Shown piece by piece: positions 1-4,587 of a stretch of DNA of 5,041 nucleotides. Where the stretch lies: positions 7,858-12,898 of the forward strand of contig MEZF01000079.1 in assembly GCA_001774245.1 (NCBI GenBank), written 5' to 3'. The translations under genes and the position numbers were made by a program. The first letter of the stretch is position 1. Each line of letters starts with the position of its first letter. The DNA comes from Candidatus Bathyarchaeota archaeon RBG_13_52_12 (GTDB taxonomy: Archaea > Thermoproteota > Bathyarchaeia > TCS64). A model generated the notes under the pieces. It was not told the DNA's origin. It ran no database searches and saw nothing but the letters and a program-made list of their open reading frames with translations.

Positions 1-203
1 ATGAAGTCGAGTTTCTTTCCCGCGGAGGCACAGTGGAAGTAGATGCAGCCCTCGGTTTTGTTATAGCTGTGGCTGAGCGTGACGAGGTATGGTACATTGT
101 CACGGCACATCGCTATAGTGACGTATCTCGTTTCTCTCAGAATCTTCTCTAGCTTCTCGTGATCCTTGATCTCTTTGTCAATTCGTCTCATGTGATATGG
201 CAT
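1..203 (-). CDS. Pyridoxamine 5'-phosphate oxidase-like FMN-binding split-barrel protein, N-terminal part
   Basis: Reading the minus strand from an ATG at 203 gives 67 open codons that run off the left edge, so the C-terminal part is missing. The protein begins MPYHMRRIDKEIKDHEKLEKI and continues with a hydrophobic strand (YVTIAMC), then VPYLVTLSHSY, and then GCIYFHCASAGKKLDF. This order (MRR-DKEI start, Pro-Tyr strand, IYFHCA-x-GKK-LD) is the pattern of small pyridoxamine-phosphate-oxidase-like or NimA-like flavoproteins, in which the His/Gly-Lys-Lys segment lies near the flavin phosphate. A second ATG at 191 would start the protein at MRRIDKEI, where homologues usually begin, so it may be the true start. 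I see no convincing TATA box or Shine-Dalgarno for either. Substrate unknown; family members reduce or bind flavin-linked small molecules in the cytoplasm. Family assignment is good; specific function is not known. Confidence 0.8.
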   Translation of the reverse strand, partial: MPYHMRRIDKEIKDHEKLEKILRETRYVTIAMCRDNVPYLVTLSHSYNKTEGCIYFHCASAGKKLDF

Positions 204-345
204 AACTCTCAGCGTTCTTAGGACAGGGGTATGAGATAAGCGTTGAGTAGTCACATATCGCGTGAATGATGTTTCGAATGAATTAGATTACTTCATTATT
301 CGGTATCAATTTACATGCGCAGGCTTTCCCTATTATTATGAAGGG

Positions 346-1035
346 TTAAAGATCACTCAATCTCGAGATGAGGGCGGGTTTATCACTCAAATGATTCTTA
401 ATCTGCGTCCGTAAATATGGGAGTAACTGATTCCGATCCACCTCCCTCCATTTTATTCGCCCAAAAGGTGGCTCCGGGTCATACTCTATCCCCAACTGTA
501 CACTACGGGCCGTGGCTTCATCAGCTTGCATCGATACCAGTTTGAGAGCCATATCTATCCCCGCAGAAACTCCAGCCGACGTGAAAAACTTGCCATCCTG
601 AACCCAGCGCTTTCTAACATACTTAGCGCCTAACAACTCAAGGATCCTAGAGCATCCCCAGTGAGTCGTCGCCTCTCGGCCATCGAGGAGGCCCGCAGCA
701 GCTAAAAGCAGCGAGCCGGTACATACAGAGCAGACATACTCTGCGGACTCGGCGACCTCTTTTAAATAGCCTAAAAGTTCCTCGTCGCCCATCGCCTTGA
801 TAGTTCCCGCTGCTCCCCCGGGCACTACGACGACTGATGGACTACGGATATCTTGGATGGTTGCACTCGGCGTCAACAGTAAAGGTACATCGACTTTTAC
901 TGGGTCAAGATCTTTTCCCACTACAACAGTTCTAAACTGGGGGTTCCTTTCACACATGCTGTTTAGGACCTGTAGTGGCCCGACGAGGTCGAGGAGTGTC
1001 AACCCTGGGTAGAGTATAAAGGCGATGTCTTTCAT
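346..1035 (-). CDS. DJ-1/PfpI family protein, isonitrile hydratase-like
   Basis: A complete 229-residue protein of the class I glutamine-amidotransferase-like (DJ-1/PfpI) fold. It follows the bacterial isonitrile hydratase InhA from end to end: LLDLVGP (14-20), VPGGAAG (71-77), the nucleophile elbow SVCTGSLLLAAAGLLDG (103-119), ATTHW (122-126), FTSAGVSAGID (151-161) and IEYDPEPPF (183-191). The residues matching InhA's reported catalytic set, Asp16, Cys105 and Thr106, are all present. InhA hydrates isonitriles to N-substituted formamides, so the same cytoplasmic reaction is the leading guess. Length matches InhA (about 228). The C-terminal 30 or so residues (KWREVDRNQ onward) are less typical. 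No fused AraC-type DNA-binding domain is present, unlike many DJ-1 regulators. The ATG is supported by a TATA-like box about 26 bases upstream, which predicts a nearly leaderless mRNA. The substrate could still be another small electrophile or isocyanide. Confidence 0.85.
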   Translation of the reverse strand: MKDIAFILYPGLTLLDLVGPLQVLNSMCERNPQFRTVVVGKDLDPVKVDVPLLLTPSATIQDIRSPSVVVVPGGAAGTIKAMGDEELLGYLKEVAESAEYVCSVCTGSLLLAAAGLLDGREATTHWGCSRILELLGAKYVRKRWVQDGKFFTSAGVSAGIDMALKLVSMQADEATARSVQLGIEYDPEPPFGRIKWREVDRNQLLPYLRTQIKNHLSDKPALISRLSDL

Positions 1036-1318
1036 ACTTTGATAGAATGAATACTCAGTTTAAACCATTCGTGTAAGATAATTTACACAAAAAATTTAGA
1101 CTGCGTGCGCGCACCGCGTCGCGGTTCATTAGTCATAGCAAACCATTAGTTTACTTCCATTAAATTATATTTCGCATGTAAGTTAACCAACCACATGATA
1201 ACAGATGCAACAAAACACTTCTCGTGCACGCGTAGGTGAAGAAGAAGGTATTCGCTCCGTTAACCTATAATCGATATTAAAATGAGGTAGTTTTACTTTT
1301 TATGATTAGGTATCCGCA
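1036..1318. other. Divergent intergenic region with two GC-rich palindromes
   Basis: This 283-base region separates the minus-strand DJ-1-like gene from the plus-strand truncated acetyltransferase. It is mostly AT-rich but holds a GC-rich island at 1101-1125. In it TGCGCGCA (1106-1113) is a perfect 8-base palindrome, directly followed by ACCGCG-T-CGCGGT (1113-1125), an inverted repeat with 6-base arms. They lie 71-90 bases upstream of the DJ-1 start and could be a regulator site, but the partner is unknown. An AT-rich run around 1160-1172 resembles a TATA box with no good gene behind it; a 21-codon frame at 1205-1270 is too short to call. For the acetyltransferase, the T-rich stretch 1291-1303 or TATTAAAA at 1274-1281 could be its promoter, neither being strong. 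Confidence 0.4.
1059..1064 (-). promoter_or_regulatory. TATA-like box for the isonitrile hydratase-like gene
   Basis: TTTAAA, read on the minus strand within GGTTTAAACTG, is centred about 26 bases upstream of the ATG at 1035. Archaeal TATA boxes sit about 25-27 bases before the transcription start, so transcription would begin at or next to the start codon, giving a leaderless message. No Shine-Dalgarno is visible between them, which agrees with this reading. Confidence 0.55.
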
Positions 1319-1750
1319 GTGAATCTTACTATTAAGCCCCTCACACCAGATCTATGGACTGCATTCGAAGACCTATTAGGCGAACATGGAGCCGTGGGTG
1401 GCTGCTGGTGCATGTACTGGCGAATCGGAAACGACTATCGCAAGAGACCACACGAAGCGAATAAAGCTCATTTCCATGACCTGGTAACGAAGGGCCCACC
1501 TCCAGGCTTACTCGCCTTCGATGATGATTTAGTAGTAGGTTGGTGTCGGCTTACACCACGTGACGCCTTACCATGGCTCAATCAATCGTGGCGTCTCAAG
1601 CAGGTAGACGAGGTGCCGGTCTGGTCGCTCTCCTGTTTTTATGTACGCAAGGGCTTTCGCAGTAAGGGTGTTGCTTCCGCACTGATCTCAGCAGCTATGG
1701 ATTATGCCAGGGCTGCGGGGGCTCCTGCGCGCGCATGGAGAAATTATTAG
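1319..1750 (+). pseudogene. GNAT family N-acetyltransferase, C-terminally truncated copy
   Basis: This 143-codon frame opens with GTG. A stop at 1307-1309 excludes any earlier start, and the N-terminus aligns with the intact paralogue at 3706. It carries PLTPDLW (7-13), GGCWCMYWR (27-35), PPPGLLAF (60-67), TPRDALPWL (79-87), VPVWSLSCFYVRKG (99-112) and the acetyl-CoA pyrophosphate-binding motif R-S-K-G-V-A (114-119). After Ala137 similarity stops abruptly and the protein ends in RAWRNY. The intact copy continues for about 50 more residues, including the conserved PPRPIMRYEF end. That tail is found in no frame after 1730, because the promoter and start of the next gene occupy the space. A simple sequencing frameshift therefore does not explain the loss. 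Without the last strands, activity is doubtful. I classify it as a decayed paralogue; a functional short form cannot be excluded. Confidence 0.75.
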
Positions 1751-1763
1751 CTGTAAACAAAAG

Positions 1764-1771
1764 TTATTTAA
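1764..1771 (+). promoter_or_regulatory. TATA-like box for the ABM-domain gene
   Basis: TTATTTAA is centred about 27 bases before a GTG at 1795 and 36 bases before the ATG at 1804. Both codons are in frame with the monooxygenase-like protein. Archaeal spacing would put the transcription start at about 1794, so the message would be leaderless if GTG is used, or have a leader of about 9 bases if ATG is used. It lies just past the stop of the truncated acetyltransferase, so the downstream gene probably has its own promoter. Confidence 0.4.
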
Positions 1772-1803
1772 TCGTTAGTCCAATAGTGAGTTCGGTGATT
1801 GGA

Positions 1804-2133
1804 ATGTCCTCTGCTGGTTTCGCTGAGACACCACCGCCCCCATACTACGCGGTCATCTTCACCTCCCGCTGCACAAAGGGTGATAACGGCTACTCGGAGA
1901 CATCTGACAAAATCGTTACCCTTGTTGCTCAGCAGCCCGGCTTTCTGGGGGTTGAGAGCGTCAGAGGAGCCGATGGTTTGGGTATCACTGTGTCTTACTG
2001 GGCGAGTGAAGAAGATGGCCTCCGTTGGAGGCGGAACGCCGAGCATCAACTGGCACAGCAGTTGGGCAAGAAGACTTGGTACCAGGATTATAGCTTGCGG
2101 GTAGCCGAAGTCAAGAGAAGCTACATTAAATAA
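1804..2133 (+). CDS. Antibiotic biosynthesis monooxygenase (ABM) domain protein
   Basis: A single-domain protein of 109 residues from ATG 1804. It shows the full pattern of a well-populated ABM (dimeric alpha/beta-barrel) subfamily: AETPPPPYYAVIFTS (7-21), QQPGFLGVES (43-52), GLGITVSYW (58-66), AEH with His81, TWYQDY (91-96) and the ending LRVAEVKRSYI. Family members typically begin just before the AETP-PPYYAV segment. The open frame does extend back to an ATG at 1735, but that adds an unrelated stretch overlapping the tail of the broken acetyltransferase, so I reject that start. An in-frame GTG at 1795 (3 residues longer) fits the TATA-box spacing and is the main alternative. Such proteins are small, cytoplasmic, usually dimeric, and act as cofactor-independent oxygenases or of unknown function; related folds include haem-degrading and quinol oxygenases. 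The substrate cannot be inferred. Similarity to bacterial relatives is strong, suggesting possible transfer. Confidence 0.85.
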   Translation: MSSAGFAETPPPPYYAVIFTSRCTKGDNGYSETSDKIVTLVAQQPGFLGVESVRGADGLGITVSYWASEEDGLRWRRNAEHQLAQQLGKKTWYQDYSLRVAEVKRSYIK

Positions 2134-2171
2134 AGAGAAGCGCACGCACTAGTAATATTAAGAAATTTATC

Positions 2172-2210
2172 AAAGTAGCGGGGGGTAGTAAGTCACTTCC
2201 GTTTGAACTA
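2172..2210 (+). repeat. 39-nt dispersed repeat, copy A
   Basis: Core AAAGTAGCGGGGGGTAGT (2172-2189), then 11 variable bases, then GTTTGAACTA (2201-2210). It starts 39 bases after the stop of the ABM gene and lies 121 bases before the first DinB-like gene. Copies B and C have the same orientation and spacing. The 15-20 bases before it are AT-rich (ATATTAAG and ATTTAT). I do not recognise the element. Confidence 0.8.
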
Positions 2211-2276
2211 TCAATATTCTGATTCGTATGCGATGATCTGCTGGATTTCACGGATGCATTAAACACTGGCTAGGTC

Positions 2277-2300
2277 TTTTAAATCAGCTTAAACTTAAAT
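2277..2300 (+). promoter_or_regulatory. Candidate promoter region of the first DinB-like gene
   Basis: Two TATA-like stretches are present: TTTTAAAT (2277-2284) and CTTAAAT (2294-2300). The first would start RNA near 2307 and leave a short leader containing AGGT (2324-2327) just before the TTG start, acting as a weak Shine-Dalgarno. The second would start RNA near 2323 and give an almost leaderless message. The sequence does not decide between them. Confidence 0.35.
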
Positions 2301-2331
2301 TTCTCTAGTACAGAAAAGTGGATAGGTCGAT

Positions 2332-2841
2332 TTGTCTAAAGAATGCGATGGAGAAATAACGCGCATTCTCATAGAGCAATTTAGTCTAATCTGTGACATG
2401 TACGAGGAAGCGATAGAGAAGATACCGGAAATTCAATGGAGAAGCGGTGAAATAGACTACCTCATACCAGCCAGGTTGATCCTACACGCCAACGAAGCAG
2501 CCGATTACTACACCACAGATTCTTCCGAAGGCTACCTATGGAATAAGAGATTTGAGGCGGACCCCGAGAAGATCGGGGACATCAAGCCGGGGGACCTTCC
2601 TCCTCAAAAGGTGATGTTGGAGTATCATCGTGAGGTTCGGGGGAAGATTGAGGGTTGGCTGAGAGGGATGAGTGAGGATGATCTTCTTAAAGCTGAGGAG
2701 AAGTTTCCGTGGACTGGATCAACCGTACTTAGTCGGATGTTGTACATCCTCGCACATTATAGGCAGCACTTCGGGGAGGTTAACGCTGAGTTGCGAATGC
2801 GGGGTCTGCCTAGGATTAAGTGGCGTTCTTTGCGGAAATAG
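2332..2841 (+). CDS. DinB/YfiT-like four-helix-bundle protein (first copy)
   Basis: A 169-residue protein starting with TTG. No ATG or GTG in frame lies before codon 23, and the helix that begins ITRILIEQF would be lost by starting later, so TTG is the best start. The DinB fold is indicated by four amphipathic helices and a His triad in the expected places: His52 in LILHANEAADYY (49-60) and His142 and His146 in ILAHYRQHFGEV (139-150), the HxxxH metal site of the last helix. A Trp-rich linker (YLWNKR, 68-73; FPWTGS, 125-130) is also typical. Family members include metal-dependent thiol transferases such as bacillithiol S-transferases and many uncharacterised stress proteins; the specific substrate here is unknown. 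The protein lies between repeat copies A and B as a single-gene unit. It differs strongly from the second DinB-like protein, so the pair is not a recent tandem duplication. Confidence 0.8.
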   Translation: MSKECDGEITRILIEQFSLICDMYEEAIEKIPEIQWRSGEIDYLIPARLILHANEAADYYTTDSSEGYLWNKRFEADPEKIGDIKPGDLPPQKVMLEYHREVRGKIEGWLRGMSEDDLLKAEEKFPWTGSTVLSRMLYILAHYRQHFGEVNAELRMRGLPRIKWRSLRK

Positions 2842-2965
2842 ACGGCCCTCAGCTCTATCTTAAGTTAGAAAAATCTTAATCCAAGGTTACTTTGGTATAA
2901 GACTCGCTTACATGCATTATTCATCAAATTTAGAAACACAACAACTCGACATTTAATACTTGTTA

Positions 2966-3004
2966 AAAGTAGCAGGGGGTAGTGACTTGCTTTCGTTTGA
3001 ACTA
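2966..3004 (+). repeat. 39-nt dispersed repeat, copy B
   Basis: Core AAAGTAGCAGGGGGTAGT (2966-2983), one base different from copies A and C, then 11 variable bases, then GTTTGAACTA (2995-3004), identical to copy A. It starts 125 bases after the stop of the first DinB-like gene. A TATA-like ATTTAATA (2951-2958) precedes it by about 11 bases from box centre to core start, as in copy C. Confidence 0.8.
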
Positions 3005-3152
3005 GTTTTCCACCTTTTCATCGACTAGGTAACTCGCGTGAATGTCAAATCTCAAAATGCACGCGTAATGGTTTCTCTCGGTCTTCCCTCAACCCTTTGA
3101 ATATACGGCACCCACCAGACGTCGAGAAAATCGATTATAGCTCGTAAATTAC

Positions 3153-3160
3153 TTTATTAA
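3153..3160 (+). promoter_or_regulatory. TATA-like box for the second DinB-like gene
   Basis: TTTATTAA is centred about 32 bases before the ATG at 3189, which predicts a leader of only a few bases. A second candidate, GTTAAAAC near 3163-3170, would place the start of RNA at the first or second ATG (3189 or 3195). No Shine-Dalgarno is visible, so translation is probably leaderless or nearly so. Confidence 0.45.
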
Positions 3161-3188
3161 TTGTTAAAACAACTCAACTCCGATTCTA

Positions 3189-3674
3189 ATGTCGATGAAA
3201 ACTCAGGTCCTCAAGGAGTTCGTGGAGTATCACTTTAACGCCTTAGAAGAAACCCTAGAGGGACTCGACGAAGCGGAGATGAGCTACAAGCCCACCGAAG
3301 TGTCTAACAGCATAGACATGATCCTCAACCACGTCTGCAGGATAAGCAACACGACACTGCCAAGGATCGCGCGGGCCGGTGGCGACCCTAACTACGAACC
3401 TGTTGACTGGCCTAAAGACTACAAGGACCACAGATACAGGATCGAGAGGTACATGGCGGATCTATTCGCGGGAAAGAAGCTTGTTCTCGAAAATATCGGG
3501 AAAATCACCGATGCACAACTAAATGAGCAAGTTCAAACGTGGGGCGGGACCAATTCGAGGAAGGTGAAGCTCTTCGACTTCATCGGGGAGATCATACACC
3601 ACAGAGGGCAAATAGCGTACATCAGAGGCACTGTGAGTCGCCTCAGATCAAAGGGTGATTTCCCAAGTTCATGA
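3189..3674 (+). CDS. DinB-like four-helix-bundle protein (second copy)
   Basis: A 161-residue DinB-superfamily protein. The opening helix VLKEFVEYHFNALEETLEGL (7-26) is followed by the typical S-I-x-M-I-L-N-H with His48. The last helix has the family signature EIIHHRGQIAYIRG (134-147). In most members a His sits four residues before the second His of HHRGQ (HxxxH); here that position is Glu134, so the metal site would be His48, Glu134 and His138 or differ in another way. This is visible in the sequence; its effect is inference. An in-frame ATG two codons downstream (3195) is an alternative start. The protein may be a metal-dependent thiol or small-molecule transferase, but no substrate can be assigned. 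It is followed after 31 bases by the intact acetyltransferase on the same strand, which suggests an operon and related roles in resistance or detoxification. Confidence 0.85.
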   Translation: MSMKTQVLKEFVEYHFNALEETLEGLDEAEMSYKPTEVSNSIDMILNHVCRISNTTLPRIARAGGDPNYEPVDWPKDYKDHRYRIERYMADLFAGKKLVLENIGKITDAQLNEQVQTWGGTNSRKVKLFDFIGEIIHHRGQIAYIRGTVSRLRSKGDFPSS

Positions 3675-3693
3675 GCGAGTGTGATGCCTTACC

Positions 3694-3698
3694 AGGTG
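3694..3698 (+). promoter_or_regulatory. Shine-Dalgarno site of the intact acetyltransferase
   Basis: AGGTG lies 7 bases before the ATG at 3706 and matches the archaeal and bacterial anti-Shine-Dalgarno. It is the clearest ribosome-binding site in the window and fits a gene translated from inside a two-gene message, whereas the first genes of units appear leaderless. It supports ATG 3706 as the start. Confidence 0.65.
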
Positions 3699-3705
3699 TG
3701 ATCAG

Positions 3706-4278
3706 ATGTCCTCGACGCCGTTCGTCATCCGTCCCCTCACTCCGGACCTCTGGGCCGCGTTCGATGACCTCTTCGGGGAACATGGAGCTGTTGGTGGCTG
3801 CTGGTGCATGTACTGGCGAATCGGAAACGACTATCGCAAGAGACCACGCGATGCGAACAAAGCAGATTTCTATGAGTTGGTAATGAAAGGTCCGCCTCCA
3901 GGTTTACTCGCCTTTAAAAATGATTTGGCCGTGGGCTGGTGTCAGCTCACACCACGTGATGCCTTGCCGTGGCTTGACCAGACGTGGCGTCTCAAACGTG
4001 TGGACGATGTGCCAGTCTGGTCACTCTCTTGTTTCTATGTGCGAAAAGGTTATCGAAGGCAGGGAATTGCGTCCGCTCTAGTTACCGCGGCGTTGGATGT
4101 TGCTAAGCGTGCTGGGGTACCCGCACTTGAAGCATATCCTCTTGATGCGAGTTTGACGCCTAGCGCATCGAGCACTGGCTACGCATCAACCTTCAAGCGC
4201 TTAGGATTCAAGATTGTAGCTCAACGGGTACCACCTCGCCCGATCATGCGTTACGAATTCGATCGGGACAATGAATGA
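3706..4278 (+). CDS. GNAT family N-acetyltransferase (intact paralogue)
   Basis: A complete 190-residue acetyltransferase that probably moves an acetyl group from acetyl-CoA to an amine in the cytoplasm; the acceptor is unknown. In order: IRPLTPDLW (8-16), a distinctive GGCWCMYWR (30-38), PPPGLLAF (63-70), VGWCQLTPRDALPWL (76-90), VPVWSLSCFYVRKGYRRQG (102-120) with the acetyl-CoA pyrophosphate motif R-R-Q-G-I-A (117-122), the helix ASALVTAALDVAKRAG, EAYPLD (142-147), the ASTFKRLGF helix (160-168) and RPIMRYEF (178-185). The GGCWCM(Y/W)WR segment and the PPRPIMRY end mark a specific GNAT subfamily that is common in bacteria and of unassigned substrate. A clear AGGTG site supports the start. 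It likely shares a message with the DinB-like gene 31 bases upstream. The broken copy at 1319 is about three-quarters identical by eye over the shared part. Confidence 0.88.
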   Translation: MSSTPFVIRPLTPDLWAAFDDLFGEHGAVGGCWCMYWRIGNDYRKRPRDANKADFYELVMKGPPPGLLAFKNDLAVGWCQLTPRDALPWLDQTWRLKRVDDVPVWSLSCFYVRKGYRRQGIASALVTAALDVAKRAGVPALEAYPLDASLTPSASSTGYASTFKRLGFKIVAQRVPPRPIMRYEFDRDNE

Positions 4279-4280
4279 CT

Positions 4281-4302
4281 AGGACATCTTTAATTCTGTC
4301 CT
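4281..4302 (+). terminator. Hairpin just after the acetyltransferase stop
   Basis: AGGACA (4281-4286) pairs with TGTCCT (4297-4302) around a 10-base AT-rich loop, starting two bases after the TGA. The following bases are only mildly T-rich. It may mark or protect the mRNA 3' end; archaeal termination depends mainly on T-runs, so the label is tentative. Confidence 0.35.
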
Positions 4303-4320
4303 TATTTCCAGTCTGTACAG

Positions 4321-4343
4321 GTTCAGGTCTTTTTCTTCTGAAC
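4321..4343 (+). terminator. Second hairpin with T-rich loop
   Basis: GTTCAG (4321-4326) pairs with CTGAAC (4338-4343) around an 11-base loop that contains a T5 run. The T-run within the loop and the position 43 bases after the stop are compatible with a 3'-end signal, but this is a structural observation only. Confidence 0.3.
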
Positions 4344-4410
4344 TTCCAGATCCTTCTCCTGAGGGTCAACAGCTTTTCTTGTTTAAAATTATAGAAAAAT
4401 AATGCCATGA

Positions 4411-4420
4411 TATTTAAATA
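4411..4420 (+). promoter_or_regulatory. TATA-like box before repeat copy C
   Basis: TATTTAAATA is the strongest TATA-like sequence in the window and has no protein gene downstream on the plus strand. RNA would start near 4441, at the TAGT end of the repeat core. Copy B has a similar box at the same distance. It could drive a small RNA or simply be an AT-rich part of the repeat unit. Confidence 0.35.
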
Positions 4421-4426
4421 TATTTA

Positions 4427-4465
4427 AAAGTAGCGGGGGGTAGTCGTCTTTTTTGGTTTAATTTA
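4427..4465 (+). repeat. 39-nt dispersed repeat, copy C
   Basis: Core AAAGTAGCGGGGGGTAGT (4427-4444) is identical to copy A. The tail is more diverged: GGTTTAATTTA (4455-4465) replaces the CGTTTGAACTA-type end, although GTTT-A--TA positions are kept at the same spacing. A T6 run (4449-4454) lies in the variable part. It starts 149 bases after the acetyltransferase stop, in a region with no following plus-strand gene. Confidence 0.75.
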
Positions 4466-4536
4466 CTTATTTTTGTGAATTTTAGAGCTGGATGAATAGA
4501 GCACTTATCCCGTTCATTTTACTCGTTTATGTTAGG

Positions 4537-4544
4537 TTTTTTTT
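4537..4544 (+). terminator. T8 tract, probable plus-strand terminator
   Basis: Eight consecutive T residues follow GTTAGG in the convergent region about 260 bases past the acetyltransferase stop. Archaeal RNA polymerase terminates at such oligo-T tracts, so any plus-strand transcript reading through repeat copy C would be expected to end here and not enter the opposing regulator gene. Confidence 0.5.
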
Positions 4545-4587
4545 GGATTGCACCGCGCGCGACGATAGAGATCTCTGCCCTTTAAAG

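Larger units (their letters stand above)
2842..3188. other. Intergenic region between the two DinB-like genes
   Basis: This 347-base stretch holds no gene I can support. Near its start are weak inverted repeats, TTAAG/CTTAA (2860-2864 with 2875-2879) and CCAAG/TTTGG (2881-2895, one G-T pair), without a following T-run. They may contribute to 3'-end formation but are not clear terminators. Repeat copy B is at 2966-3004. The right end is AT-rich and holds the promoter of the next gene. A minus-strand frame without stops at about 3054-3155 (about 34 codons) lacks a start codon and is probably chance. No tRNA-like cloverleaf was seen. Confidence 0.5.
4279..4587. other. Convergent intergenic region
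   Basis: These 309 bases separate the plus-strand acetyltransferase from the minus-strand regulator. No gene is supported. In order it holds two hairpins (4281-4302 and 4321-4343), an AT-rich block, repeat copy C (4427-4465) and a T8 tract (4537-4544). Then come the GC palindrome CGCGCGCG (4554-4561) and the perfect palindrome AGAGATCTCT (4567-4576), the latter 11 bases past the stop of the regulator. Confidence 0.5.

Noticed and set aside
221..288. A possible fourth, degraded repeat copy: ACAGGGGTAT, GTAGTCAC and TTTCGAATGAATTAG occur in repeat-like order, and TCGCGTGAATG recurs at 3034-3044.
   Set aside because: The spacing does not match the 39-nt unit and the G-rich core is not recognisable; the 11-base match lies outside the repeat. 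It could be chance.
328..345. CCCT/AGGG hairpin just after the DJ-1-like stop as a minus-strand terminator.
   Set aside because: The stem has only four pairs with a ten-base loop and no T-run follows on the minus strand.
797..1012. Plus-strand open frame opposite the DJ-1-like gene.
   Set aside because: It is antisense to a gene with full family motifs and has no protein-family features of its own. The same reasoning excludes the other overlapping frames at 1768-2145, 2672-2863, 3671-3883 and 4643-5005.
1205..1270. A 21-codon plus-strand frame from an ATG behind an AT-rich TATA-like stretch.
   Set aside because: It is too short, with no ribosome-binding site, suitable promoter spacing or recognisable family.
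2163..2220. In all three repeats one frame reads K-V-A-G-G-S followed by a partly conserved F-(E/N)-L, as if a short peptide were encoded.
   Set aside because: Stops occur just upstream in this frame in copies B and C (within the TTTAA-type boxes), and copy A has no start codon. The three reading frames diverge soon after, and the variable positions change amino acids freely.
3054..3155. Minus-strand open stretch of about 34 codons with a protein-like look (FLDVWWVPYIQRVEGRPRE).
   Set aside because: It has no start codon, is bounded by stops, overlaps the promoter of the second DinB-like gene, and is short enough to arise by chance. I recognise no family.
2172..4465. Repeats resembling integron attC sites or CRISPR repeats.
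   Set aside because: There is no GTTRRRY core with an inverted partner and no integrase in the window. The spacing (about 0.8 and 1.5 kb, containing genes) excludes a CRISPR array.
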